From NCBI RefSeq assembly GCF_000972385.1, contig NZ_JXTE01000004.1, positions 124,001 through 188,000 on the forward strand: a stretch of 64,000 nt of DNA. The letters run 5' to 3'. The DNA comes from Streptomyces sp. WM6386. GTDB lineage: Bacteria; Actinomycetota; Actinomycetes; Streptomycetales; Streptomycetaceae. Positions 17,255 to 25,673 of this stretch are shown in pieces; the stretch's first letter is position 1, and every line of letters starts with the position of its first letter. Below the pieces are notes generated by a model that ran no database searches, was not told the DNA's origin, and saw nothing but the letters and a program-made list of their open reading frames with translations. A program made the translations under genes and the position numbers.

Positions 17255-18955
17255 TCAGCCGTCGAGCCAGTCGCCCTCGACGCCCGTGGGGCGGTATCCC
17301 GTGGCGTTCCACAGGAAGTGCGGGTGGGCGCCGGCGAACATGTAGGCGAGCAGTGCGGTGTCCTCCCTCCCGGTCCGGGGGTCGTGCAGGGTGTGGAACT
17401 GCTCCGATCCGACCACGCCGGAGTCCTGCTGGACTTCACGGGCGCGGGCCGGGGACGGTGCGGCTCTGGATGCCTCCACGGCGGCGATGTAGGTGCGGCG
17501 CAGGATCTCCCAGGTGCTGTCGATGTTGCCGTACCAGGGGCCGTGCAGTGCTTCGAAGGCATGGAGCTCGGCGTCGAAGAGGGGCCAGGTCCCGGGGTGT
17601 TGGGCTCGGCAGCGTGCGGAGAGCTCGGCGGTCCGGGTGCTCAGTGTCGGCGCGGCGGGCCGCGGGGCCATGGTCAGGGTGGTGCCGTCGGTGAGGATGC
17701 CGGTGCACGCGTTGGGCTGCAGGTCGCACAGCGGGCACGCCTCGGCCGGCGGGAGACCCTGGGTGATGCCGTCGAACCACAGGGCGTGGCGGCCTGTGAG
17801 CCCCATCCAGACGATGGTGGTGGTCATCAGCCAGGTGTTCCACATCGGGTCGTGCGCCTCGGGCATGCAGCCGTACTTGACGAGGGCTATGGCGCAGGCG
17901 GCGTAGAGGGCCTTGGTGTGGGTGGGCATGTCGGCGAGCCAGAAGTTGCTGATCTCACCGGTGAGGGCGTCGGCTCGTACGTCGGTCATGTCGTCGATGA
18001 CGCGGCACAGCAGCAGCGAGGCGAGGTTCTCTTCCTGCCAGAGCTCGGTGTCGGGTGCGACGTGCCAGAACAGGCAGTCCAGCATCTGCAGGAGTGAGTA
18101 GGTGCTCTGGCTGAGCGGGTTGGTCTGGGGGAGCGTGACGCGGCCCGAGGCGTGCTGCTGGAGCCAGTACTCGTCGACGGATCGCTTATGGGCCGCGAAG
18201 GCCCCGCTGACCAGGGCTCGTGCGCTGTTGGTGCTGAAGTTCTCGGCCAAGCGGCCTTCGACGTGTTGGGTGAGGCGCGTTGTGTCGATGGTGTCGATCA
18301 CGCGTTTGTATTCGTGGAAGACGAGGATGTCGTCCTCGAAGCGGTGGCGGTGGCCGAGGTCTCGTTCGAGGTCGTTCAACTGCCGGGTCCAGGACCATCC
18401 ACCGGTCAGGACGCTGTCGAGTTCCCGGCGGTGTGGCCAGGTCTTGACGGTGAGGGGGCGACCGGCGCTCTGCCGCCAACGGTAGTCGTCCAGGGTGCGT
18501 GCGGGGGGCGTGGGTATCCGACGGCACAGCGGGCAGGTGCAGACGGTCGTCTGTTCCTCCTCGCGCGGCGGGGTGAGCGCCCGGCTTCGCCAGGCCCCTT
18601 CCAGCATCGCGCAGGTCAGCCGGCAGACCTCGATATCGGTGCTGACCTGAGGGAAGGCTGCTTCGATCACGCGTAGGCCGCTGTCGAGGTGCCTCAGCCT
18701 GGCATGGCCCTCCTCGTCGGGCGGGAGGAACGCGGGCTGCGCCAGCCGGAGGGCTCCCTCCACATGGAGCGTGGTGCCGGCGTGGCGGGATCCGAGTGCG
18801 TCCAGCCGCTGCCGAGCGGCGTTCCGGGACCTTCGGTACTGTTCCGTGCTCCCCTTGATCCGTTTCACCAAGAGGTCGGCCAGGGTGTTCCCCTCCGTCG
18901 GCCGGACCTGGACGGGGGTGTCGAAGGGGAGGCCGAAGGTGACGTCCTGAGCCAT
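17255..18955 (-). CDS. Uncharacterised protein with DDMTD motif, terpene-synthase-like
   Basis: 566 residues, not a family I can name. Largely alpha-helical by composition. Residues 318-340 (RVIDDMTDVRADALTGEISNFW) contain an aspartate-rich DDxxD motif at 321-325 inside a hydrophobic helix, resembling the metal-diphosphate site of class I terpene synthases and prenyltransferases; no clear second NSE/DTE motif was found. Two Cys clusters, CTCPLC at 139-144 and CPLCDLQPNAC at 407-417, could bind metal together. ATG 18955 has AAGGA about 6 bp upstream. It stands alone, convergent with the conservon. Could be a divergent isoprenoid cyclase/transferase or something unrelated. Confidence 0.6.
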   Translation of the reverse strand: MAQDVTFGLPFDTPVQVRPTEGNTLADLLVKRIKGSTEQYRRSRNAARQRLDALGSRHAGTTLHVEGALRLAQPAFLPPDEEGHARLRHLDSGLRVIEAAFPQVSTDIEVCRLTCAMLEGAWRSRALTPPREEEQTTVCTCPLCRRIPTPPARTLDDYRWRQSAGRPLTVKTWPHRRELDSVLTGGWSWTRQLNDLERDLGHRHRFEDDILVFHEYKRVIDTIDTTRLTQHVEGRLAENFSTNSARALVSGAFAAHKRSVDEYWLQQHASGRVTLPQTNPLSQSTYSLLQMLDCLFWHVAPDTELWQEENLASLLLCRVIDDMTDVRADALTGEISNFWLADMPTHTKALYAACAIALVKYGCMPEAHDPMWNTWLMTTTIVWMGLTGRHALWFDGITQGLPPAEACPLCDLQPNACTGILTDGTTLTMAPRPAAPTLSTRTAELSARCRAQHPGTWPLFDAELHAFEALHGPWYGNIDSTWEILRRTYIAAVEASRAAPSPARAREVQQDSGVVGSEQFHTLHDPRTGREDTALLAYMFAGAHPHFLWNATGYRPTGVEGDWLDG

Positions 18956-19134
18956 GTGGTTCCTTTCGGGAGACGGCGCGCAGAGCCCCCACCCCTGCGG
19001 ACGTGGGCGGCAGAGGAACCGCCCGCGTGCTCGAACTGGGCCTCCCGGTACGGAAGTTGAACCGAGAAGCGGAACGAGACTCCCCAGAGCGTAAATGATC
19101 TACGCCGTGCCCCGGCGGTGATCTCCGTTACTGC

Positions 19135-20775
19135 TCAGGCCTCTTGAGCTGCGTACACTCCCACCCCTCCCACATAGGTGAGCGCCACCCTCGTCCCCGC
19201 GACCTCCGCAAGCGGACGATCGAACGGGTCCCGGTCCAGGACCACCAGATCCGCCAGCGCCCCCACGCGCACCCGACCGGATTCGTCGAGGTGGTTCACA
19301 TACGCCGAGCCCGCGGTGTAGGCGGTCAACGCCTCGGCGAGGCCGATGCGTTCGGCGGGCAGGAACACCGCGGCGCCCTCGCTGTCCGGGGCCACGCGGT
19401 TGACGGCGACATGGATCCCCTCCAGCGGATCGGGGCTGCTGACCGGCCAGTCGCTGCCCGCGGCGAGCCGGGCACCGGAGCGCAGCAGCGCGCCGAACGG
19501 GTACTGCCACGCGGCCCGTTCGGGACCCAGGAAGGGAATGGTGAGCTCGTCCATCTGGGGTTCGTGGGCCGCCCACAGGGGCTGGATGTTGGCTGTGGCG
19601 CCGAGTCGGGCGAAACGCGGCACGTCGTCGGGGTGCACGACCTGAAGGTGCGCCAGATGGGGCCGGGTGTCGCTCGGTCCGTTGGCGGTCCGGGCGGCCT
19701 CGATCGCGTCCAGGGCGTCGCGTACCGCCCGGTCGCCCAGGGCATGGAAGTGGCACTGGAAGCCGAGGGCGTCCAACTCGGTCACGTACTTGGGAAGTTG
19801 GCCCGGATCGATGAAACTCGTGCCCCGGTTGGCGGTGGCGCAGCCGCACTGGTCCAGATACGGGTCGAGCAGCGCGGCGGTGCCGGTCTCGGCGACCCCG
19901 TCCAGCATCAGCTTGACCGTGCCCGCCCGGAACCGGCCGTGGCTCAACGCGGCCCGCCGCTCGACGAGTTCGGGGATCTGCTCGGCCCCGCGTCCGCGGT
20001 CCCACCACAGCGAGCCGACGACGCGCGCGGTGAGCGAGCCGTCCCGGGCGGCCGTCCGATACGCGTCGGAGGGGTCGTCCATGCCGAGGAAGGTGCCGAC
20101 GAGGGCGTCCTGCCAGGCCGTGATACCGAGGGAGTGCAGATGGCGCTGGGCGTGCAGCAGGGCGGCGAGCCGGTCGGCCGGGGTGGCCTGGGGAGTGAGG
20201 CGCCCGACGAGCTGCATCGCGCCCTCCTGGAGGGTGCCGCTCGGCTCGCCCGAGCCCGAGGGGGCGCGGTCGATGCGTCCGTCGGCCGGGTCCGGGGTGT
20301 CGCGGGTGACACCGGCGAGTTCCAGTGCGCGGCTGTTGACCCAGGCGCCGTGATGGTCGCGGTTGGGCAGATAGACCGGCCGGTCCGGGACGACGGCGTC
20401 CAGCAGCTCCTTCGTCGGCGTACCGCCCTCGAAGGCCTCCATCGACCAGCCGCCGCCGGTGATCCACTCCCGCTCCGGATGCGCGGCGGCGTAGGCGCGT
20501 ACGGCGTCGACCGTCTCCTTGGCCGTCTTGGCCCGGGTCAGGTCGCACTGGGTGAGTTCGAGGCCGGCCGGCACCGGGTGGATGTGCGCGTCCTGGAAGC
20601 CGGGCAGCAGCAACCGCCCCGCCAGGTCGACCACTTCGGTCCGCGGCCCCCTGAGGTCCAGGACCTCGTCGTGTCCTACGGCGGTGATGCGGTCGCCGGT
20701 GACGGCCACGGCGGTCGCGGTGCGACCCTCGGGGGTGAGGACGGGGCCGCCGGTGAAGATGAGGTCTGCGTGCAT
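19135..20775 (-). CDS. YtcJ-like metal-dependent amidohydrolase
   Basis: 546 residues, amidohydrolase superfamily (Amidohydro_3). N-terminal beta-sandwich ADLIFTGGPVLTPEG, metal-binding HxH in GFQDAHIHPVPAG, LKLMLDGV (position of the bridging Lys), further His in QCHFHALGDRAV and HLAHLQVVHPDD, and the C-terminal Asp in LAAGSDWPVSSPDPL. Members hydrolyse amide or related C-N bonds in small molecules. Start ATG 20775 has AGGAACGGAA upstream. Downstream of and codirectional with an APC permease, suggesting uptake followed by hydrolysis of an amino-acid-like compound. Confidence 0.87.
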   Translation of the reverse strand: MHADLIFTGGPVLTPEGRTATAVAVTGDRITAVGHDEVLDLRGPRTEVVDLAGRLLLPGFQDAHIHPVPAGLELTQCDLTRAKTAKETVDAVRAYAAAHPEREWITGGGWSMEAFEGGTPTKELLDAVVPDRPVYLPNRDHHGAWVNSRALELAGVTRDTPDPADGRIDRAPSGSGEPSGTLQEGAMQLVGRLTPQATPADRLAALLHAQRHLHSLGITAWQDALVGTFLGMDDPSDAYRTAARDGSLTARVVGSLWWDRGRGAEQIPELVERRAALSHGRFRAGTVKLMLDGVAETGTAALLDPYLDQCGCATANRGTSFIDPGQLPKYVTELDALGFQCHFHALGDRAVRDALDAIEAARTANGPSDTRPHLAHLQVVHPDDVPRFARLGATANIQPLWAAHEPQMDELTIPFLGPERAAWQYPFGALLRSGARLAAGSDWPVSSPDPLEGIHVAVNRVAPDSEGAAVFLPAERIGLAEALTAYTAGSAYVNHLDESGRVRVGALADLVVLDRDPFDRPLAEVAGTRVALTYVGGVGVYAAQEA

Positions 20776-20855
20776 GTTCCGTTCCTGTGAGGTCGGTTGG
20801 ATGTGACTGAGCGGACCCGGGCGGAGTCCGATGCCGGGCACGGCAGCGCCCTTTC

Positions 20856-20923
20856 AGGGGCGCGGGGCTGTATCGATATGCGGCTCCGCCGCGTGGGCGC
20901 GACAAGCCCCCACCGGCCCGCGG
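20856..20923. repeat. Dispersed intergenic repeat, copy 1
   Basis: About 68 bp beginning AGGGGCGCGGGGCTGTATCG and containing internal complementary arms GGGGCT/AGCCCC around GCGGCTCCGCCGC. A second copy at 39087-39155 differs at only a few positions. Lies between the permease stop and the amidohydrolase start. This type of element is scattered through many Streptomyces genomes. Confidence 0.75.
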
Positions 20924-20928
20924 ACGAG

Positions 20929-22428
20929 TCACCGCGCCTCCAGCGAAGTGCTGAGCAGCTGCGGCGCATCCGCATCCGTACCTGAGCCCGTACGGAAGTA
21001 CGGCGAGCGCCGCACCCACCTGGCCCACGCGGCGGCGACGAAGCCCGACGCGATCATCGCCAGGGGAGTGCTGAGCAGGAACCAGCCGTTGTCCGCGCTG
21101 AGTTCGAAGTGATCGGTGGAGGTGTAGAAGGACCAGCCCAGATAGCCGCCGAGGCCGAGCAGGGCCAGCGCGCCCAGGGTGGGCAGCACCACGGCCCGGA
21201 CTCCCTGCTGGAAGTCCTCGCGCAGCAGCGAGCGGAAGCGCACCGCCGCCGCGAGGGCCGTCAGCGCGTACGACAGGGCGACCACGATGCCGACCGCGCT
21301 CACCGTCGCCATGATCATGTCCGCGAGCCGCGGGATGACCAGGGCGAGGCCCGCGACCCCCGCCGCCAGGGCGCCGATCAGCACGGTCCCGGTGGCCGGA
21401 GTCCCGTACCGGGAGCTGACCTTGGACCACACCGGGCCGAGCGTACGGTCCCGGCTCATCGCGAACATCCCCCGAGCCGTCGGGATCACACCGGCCTGAA
21501 GCGAGGCCACCGCCGAGAACATGAGCGCCACCAGGGGCAGCGCGGCCAGCGGCATCGAGGCCAGCCGGTCGCCGAAGAAGGCCAGCCCCTCGGCGCCGTG
21601 CCCCGCCAGCTCCTGCTCCGACAGCACGCGCTGGAAGGCGACCGAGCCGATCAGGAACAGCACCAGCATGGTGACCAGCGTGGTCAGGCCCGCCCGGGAC
21701 GCGTCCCGTGGATCACGCACCTCCTCCGACACGCTGAACGCGCTCTCGAAGCCCCAGTAGCAGAACACCGACAGCAGCATGCCCTGCGCCAGCGCCGTCG
21801 CCGACGGGATCGCGAACGGGTCGAACCAGCTCAGGCTGAAGGGGTGCGGGCCGGTGACGATGCCGTATCCGCAGAAGCCCAGCAGGACGACGTACTCGAA
21901 GACCAGCAGCCCGCCCTGGAGCCGAGCCGCGGTCCGCACCCCCGTGACGGCGGTCAACGTGACCGCGACCAGGACGAACACGCCCAGCGCGGTCGTCTGC
22001 GCCGTCGACCCCGGGTCCAGAGCGAGGCCGCCCAGCCGGTGCAGTCCGGCGTCGCCCGCCAGCTGGATCAGTGCCGAGCCGGTGACGGCCGTGGTGTAGG
22101 CGAGGAAGGCCACCGTCGCCACGATGTTCACCCAGCCGACCATGAAGCCGAGCCAGGGGCTGAGCGAACGGCCCACCCACACATAGCCGTTGCCCGCGTT
22201 GGGCTCGACGCGATTGAGCCGGGAGTACGCGCCGGCGATGCCGAGGACCGGCAGGAACGCCAGCAGCATGATCGCCGGCAGATGCAGTCCGACGACCCCG
22301 GCCGTGACGCCGAGCCCGATGCCGATGCTCGTGGTCGCGGCCGTGCTGGAGGCGGCGATGGCGACGCCGTCGAGGACGCCGAGGGACTTGCGCAGGGTGG
22401 GCCCTGTGGAGGGGGCGTGGTCGGGCAT
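20929..22428 (-). CDS. APC-superfamily amino acid permease
   Basis: 499 residues with about 12 transmembrane helices. The N-terminal unwound helix motif STAATTSIGIGLG, followed by GIAGAYSRLNRVEPNAGNGYVWVGRSLSPWLGFMVGW, is typical of amino acid/polyamine permeases (APC). ATG 22428 has GGAGAA 8 bp upstream. Probably in one operon with the amidohydrolase (154-bp gap that contains a dispersed repeat) and controlled by the divergent TetR. Confidence 0.9.
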   Translation of the reverse strand: MPDHAPSTGPTLRKSLGVLDGVAIAASSTAATTSIGIGLGVTAGVVGLHLPAIMLLAFLPVLGIAGAYSRLNRVEPNAGNGYVWVGRSLSPWLGFMVGWVNIVATVAFLAYTTAVTGSALIQLAGDAGLHRLGGLALDPGSTAQTTALGVFVLVAVTLTAVTGVRTAARLQGGLLVFEYVVLLGFCGYGIVTGPHPFSLSWFDPFAIPSATALAQGMLLSVFCYWGFESAFSVSEEVRDPRDASRAGLTTLVTMLVLFLIGSVAFQRVLSEQELAGHGAEGLAFFGDRLASMPLAALPLVALMFSAVASLQAGVIPTARGMFAMSRDRTLGPVWSKVSSRYGTPATGTVLIGALAAGVAGLALVIPRLADMIMATVSAVGIVVALSYALTALAAAVRFRSLLREDFQQGVRAVVLPTLGALALLGLGGYLGWSFYTSTDHFELSADNGWFLLSTPLAMIASGFVAAAWARWVRRSPYFRTGSGTDADAPQLLSTSLEAR

Positions 22429-22504
22429 GGCCGGTTCTCCGCTCGCACCGGGGGGCCTGGCAGGCCCCGGTGAGCCGACATGAAACTGTCCCGGGGCTTA
22501 ACAG

Positions 22505-22519
22505 GTCAACGGTGTTGTC
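22505..22519. promoter_or_regulatory. Candidate TetR operator
   Basis: Imperfect palindrome GTCAACGGTGTTGTC (arms GTCAAC / GTTGTC, one mismatch) in the 137-bp region between the APC permease and the divergent TetR gene. Confidence 0.4.
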
Positions 22520-22565
22520 ATAAGGTGCGGCCACGAGCCGGCGACCACGGCCCACGGAGGCACCC

Positions 22566-23342
22566 ATGAGCGACCGCGTCGTCCCGCCCGCCGCCCGGCG
22601 GCGCAGGCGCCCCACCAAACAGGGCGTCGTCCTGTCCGAGGAGCTGATCGTCGAGACGGCGCTCAGGCTGATCGAGGAGCACGGGGCCGACGCCCTCTCG
22701 GTGCGCCGCCTGGGCCTGGCCCTCGGCGCCGACCCCAGCTCGCTGTACCGGTACTTCCGGGACACCGACGACCTGATGCTGGCCGTCGCCGACGAGCTCA
22801 TCGGCCGGACCCTGCGCATCTGGCGCCCCACCGGCGACTGGCGCGTCGACCTGCGCGACCTCGGCCTGCGCATGCACGCGGGCGCGCTCGCCCACCCCCG
22901 CGCGGCGGTGCTCAGCTCGCATCGGGTTACCGGCCGCGGCCATGAGATCCAGGCCGTGGAGACCATCCTCGGCGTGCTCCGCGACGCGGGCTTCCCCGAC
23001 GCCGACGCGGTGCGCATCTACCACGCCTTCGTCGACCAGGCCCTCGCCTTCGCCGCCCTCGACTCGGCGAGCACCGCGCTGCCGAAGCCGGCCCGGGAGG
23101 CGGAAGTGACCGTGTGGCGCACGACGTACGCCAAGCTGCTCGCCGACACCCACCCGCACATCGCCGCGACCGCCCGCCACCTCGTGGCCGACATGCCGCG
23201 CAGCTCCTACCCGGCCGCCCTGGAGATGCTCCTGAGCGCGGCGGCGGCCCGACTTGCGGAGATCGGCGACCGGCTCGAGGCCCCTCGGGCCACACTGGTA
23301 CGTCCGTCAACACCGCCCCGACAGGAGAGCGTTCACCGATGA
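22566..23342 (+). CDS. TetR-family transcriptional regulator
   Basis: 258 residues, longer than the TetR norm because of a C-terminal TetR_C-like ligand domain. HTH: LIVETALRLIEEHGADALSVRRLGLALGADPSSLYRYFRDTDDLM. Basic N-terminus ARRRRRPTK. ATG 22566. Divergent from the permease/amidohydrolase pair, its probable target, and overlapping the next gene by ATGA. Confidence 0.88.
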   Translation: MSDRVVPPAARRRRRPTKQGVVLSEELIVETALRLIEEHGADALSVRRLGLALGADPSSLYRYFRDTDDLMLAVADELIGRTLRIWRPTGDWRVDLRDLGLRMHAGALAHPRAAVLSSHRVTGRGHEIQAVETILGVLRDAGFPDADAVRIYHAFVDQALAFAALDSASTALPKPAREAEVTVWRTTYAKLLADTHPHIAATARHLVADMPRSSYPAALEMLLSAAAARLAEIGDRLEAPRATLVRPSTPPRQESVHR

Positions 23343-23803
23343 CCAACCCGCCCGCCCGCCCCGCCAAGCAGCGCAAGCAGGACACCCTGAACCGCCTGGA
23401 GCACGACGAGGACGTGTGGGTCGCCACCGCGAACGCCGACGGGGGAGTGCCGTTCCTCGTGCCGCTGTCCTTCTGCTGGGACGGCTCGACACTGCTCCTG
23501 GCCACCCCGGCCACCAGTCCCACCGGCCGGAACCTGAAGGCGACCGGCAGGACCCGCCTCGGTCTCGGGCCGACCCGGGACGTCGTGATGATCGAGGGCA
23601 CGGTCGAGACGTTCACCCCCGCCGAGGTGGGCGAGGAGGAAGCCGACCGCTTCGCGGCCGCCACCGGCTTCGAGCCACGTGAACTCGCCACGCCCTACCT
23701 GTACTTCCGGGTCCGGCCGACCAGGGTGCAGGCCTGGCGCGAGGTCAATGAGCTCTCCGGGCGCGAGCTGATGCGGGACGGGGAGTGGCTGGTCGCCGAC
23801 TGA
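23339..23803 (+). CDS. Pyridoxamine 5'-phosphate oxidase-like FMN/F420-binding protein
   Basis: 154 residues, split-barrel flavin-binding fold: KQDTLNRLEHDEDVWVATANADGGVPFLVPLSFCWDGSTLLLATPATSPTGRNL and RTRLGLGPTRDVVMIEGTVE. Such proteins bind FMN or F420; many are reductases of unknown substrate. The start ATG 23339 overlaps the TetR stop, so the two are coupled. Confidence 0.85.
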   Translation: MTNPPARPAKQRKQDTLNRLEHDEDVWVATANADGGVPFLVPLSFCWDGSTLLLATPATSPTGRNLKATGRTRLGLGPTRDVVMIEGTVETFTPAEVGEEEADRFAAATGFEPRELATPYLYFRVRPTRVQAWREVNELSGRELMRDGEWLVAD

Positions 23804-23882
23804 ACCGGGCGGTTCGGGATATCCGGGAGGTGGAGGGCGGCGGGACAGGAACGTCCCGCGCCCCGGACCGTTCGGAGGAGAC

Positions 23883-24275
23883 ATGGCACTGGTCAAAGCA
23901 GGCCTCGTGGTGCTCGACTGCGCCGAGCCGGAGAAGCTCGCCGGGTTCTACAAGGAGCTGCTGGAGGCCGAGGAGACCCACGAGAGCGTCAACCGCGTGG
24001 AGATCCTCGGCGCCGGGGGCACCCGGCTGGCGTTCCGCCGGGACATGAACGCGACGCCGCCGAGCTGGCCGCGCCCCGAGAACTCCCTCCAGGCCCACCT
24101 CGACTTCGTCGTCGAGGACCTGGACGAGGCCGAGCGCAGGGTCGTCGGGCTCGGCGGGCGGCCCCTGGAGACAAAGGATCCCTCCGGCCCGTTCGAGGAA
24201 CGCGGGTACGCCGACCCGGCGGGACACTCCTTCACCCTGCGCTGTGTCCCGCCGACGGCGCCCAAACAAGGCTGA
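23883..24275 (+). CDS. VOC/glyoxalase-like domain protein
   Basis: 130 residues, one vicinal-oxygen-chelate domain made of two beta-alpha-beta-beta-beta units: AGLVVLDCAEPEKLAGFYKELL and HLDFVVEDLDEAERRVVGLGGRPL...YADPAGHSFTLRCV. The fold is used for glyoxalase, dioxygenase and drug-binding proteins; substrate unknown. GGAGGAG 3-9 bp before ATG 23883. Confidence 0.83.
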   Translation: MALVKAGLVVLDCAEPEKLAGFYKELLEAEETHESVNRVEILGAGGTRLAFRRDMNATPPSWPRPENSLQAHLDFVVEDLDEAERRVVGLGGRPLETKDPSGPFEERGYADPAGHSFTLRCVPPTAPKQG

Positions 24276-24277
24276 CG

Positions 24278-24580
24278 TCAGTCCCGGCCGCCCTTTTCGT
24301 CGGTCGGCCAGACCCCGGTGGACCGCTCGATGGCCTTCGCGCCCGTGCGGTCCACCGCGCTGCGCACCACCGCGAAGATGGCGCCCTGCACGGCCGCGGC
24401 CAGCAGGATCTCCCCCCAGCCGCGATCCCGGTCCAGCGCGTCGGGAGCGTCGTCCTCGTGCCGTATCGCCTTCCACGTCTTCTGGAAGGCGAGCCCCGCC
24501 AGCGCCCCGCTCGACCAGCCCAGCGCGAACCCGACGGGCTTGTAGAAGAGGGGGAGCTTCAACTTCTTCTTCTTGGCCAT
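24278..24580 (-). CDS. DUF4235 small membrane protein
   Basis: 100 residues. Very basic N-terminus (MAKKKKLKLP), glycine-rich membrane segment FYKPVGFALGWSSGALAGLAF (~12-31) and a second, WGEILLAAAVQGAIFAVV (~55-72), separated by an acidic loop. This matches the actinobacterial DUF4235 family of unknown function. GGAG lies 6 bp before the ATG. Convergent with the VOC gene (2 bp gap) and upstream of the hydroquinone reductase stop. Confidence 0.85.
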   Translation of the reverse strand: MAKKKKLKLPLFYKPVGFALGWSSGALAGLAFQKTWKAIRHEDDAPDALDRDRGWGEILLAAAVQGAIFAVVRSAVDRTGAKAIERSTGVWPTDEKGGRD

Positions 24581-24604
24581 GTACGTCTCCTGTGTCCGTA
24601 TCGG

Positions 24605-25588
24605 TCAGTGCTGGTCCGGCACCGGGTCCGGCGGTGTTCCGTCGCCGAACGGCCGGCCGCCCAGCTCCTCTCGGTGGTGCGCGGTCAGCCAGCCCTCCTG
24701 GTCCGGCCCGAGCGGCACGATGCCGGTCGGATTGATCCCGGAGTGCACCTGGTAGTAGTGCCGTTTGATGTGGTCGAAGTCGACCGTGTCACCGAAGCCC
24801 GGCGTCTGGTAGAGGTCGCGGACATAGCCCCACAGCACCTGGTTCTCCGTCAGCTTCCAGCGGTTGCACTTGAAGTGACCGTGGTAGACGGCGTCGAAGC
24901 GGACCAGCGTGGTGAACAGCCGGATGTCCGCCTCGGTGATCGTGTCGCCGACCAGATAGCGCTGCCGGGCCAGCCGCGGCGTCAGCAGCTCCAGGCGCCT
25001 GAAGACGCCGGCGCACGCCTCCTCGTACTCCTCCTGCTCGGTGGCGAAGCCCGCCCGGTACACGCCGTTGTTGACGTCCTCGTAGACGTCCGCCATCACG
25101 GTGTCGATCTCGTCGCGCAGCGCCCTCGGGTACAGGTCCGGGGCGCCGTCCCGGTGCAGGTCCGTCCACTCGGTGGCGAGGTCCAGGGTGATCTGCTGGT
25201 AGTCGTTGGTGACCAGCTTGCCGCTCGGCACGTCCACGATCGCGGGCACGCTCACCCCGCCAGGGTGGCCGGACTCGCGCCGGTCGTAGGCCTCGCTCAG
25301 ATAGCGGATGCCGAGGACCGGGTCGCGGTCGTCCGGATCGAGGGTGAAGCGCCAGCTGCGATCGTCCTGGATCGGGTCCGCCACGGCCAGTGACAGGGCG
25401 TTCTCCAGGCCGAGCAGCCGCCGCGACACCAGGGAGCGGCTCGCCCACGGACAGGCCCGGCTGACGACCAGCCGGTAGCGGCCCGCCTCCACGGGCCATC
25501 CGTCACGGCCGTCCGCGGTGACGCGGTCGGTGAAATGGGCCTTGGACCGCTTGAACGTCTTGTTGCCGTACGCGCGGTTGCCGCTCAT
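24605..25588 (-). CDS. Glutathionyl/mycothiolyl-hydroquinone reductase (GST omega-like)
   Basis: 327 residues. N-terminal thioredoxin fold with the catalytic Cys in SRACPWASR, and the family signature VPAIVDVPSGKLVTNDYQQITLDLATEW; the C-terminal helical domain carries YLVGDTITEADIRLFTTLVRFDAVYHGHFKCN. Homologues (YqjG/Xi-class) reduce thiol-conjugated hydroquinones. Streptomyces use mycothiol, so the conjugate is probably mycothiolyl (inference). ATG 25588 has GGAGG 6 bp upstream. Confidence 0.9.
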   Translation of the reverse strand: MSGNRAYGNKTFKRSKAHFTDRVTADGRDGWPVEAGRYRLVVSRACPWASRSLVSRRLLGLENALSLAVADPIQDDRSWRFTLDPDDRDPVLGIRYLSEAYDRRESGHPGGVSVPAIVDVPSGKLVTNDYQQITLDLATEWTDLHRDGAPDLYPRALRDEIDTVMADVYEDVNNGVYRAGFATEQEEYEEACAGVFRRLELLTPRLARQRYLVGDTITEADIRLFTTLVRFDAVYHGHFKCNRWKLTENQVLWGYVRDLYQTPGFGDTVDFDHIKRHYYQVHSGINPTGIVPLGPDQEGWLTAHHREELGGRPFGDGTPPDPVPDQH

Positions 25589-25673
25589 GCTGCCTCCTGC
25601 CTTACGGGCACTGTCTCCACCGCGTTCCCAGATTTCGGCGTGTGAGCCGCCCGACCTGGGGCAGTCGGCGGAG

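Noticed and set aside
17255..18955. Calling this gene a terpene synthase outright
   Set aside because: Only one aspartate-rich motif is present, no NSE/DTE motif, and overall length and Cys clusters are atypical; kept as uncharacterised.
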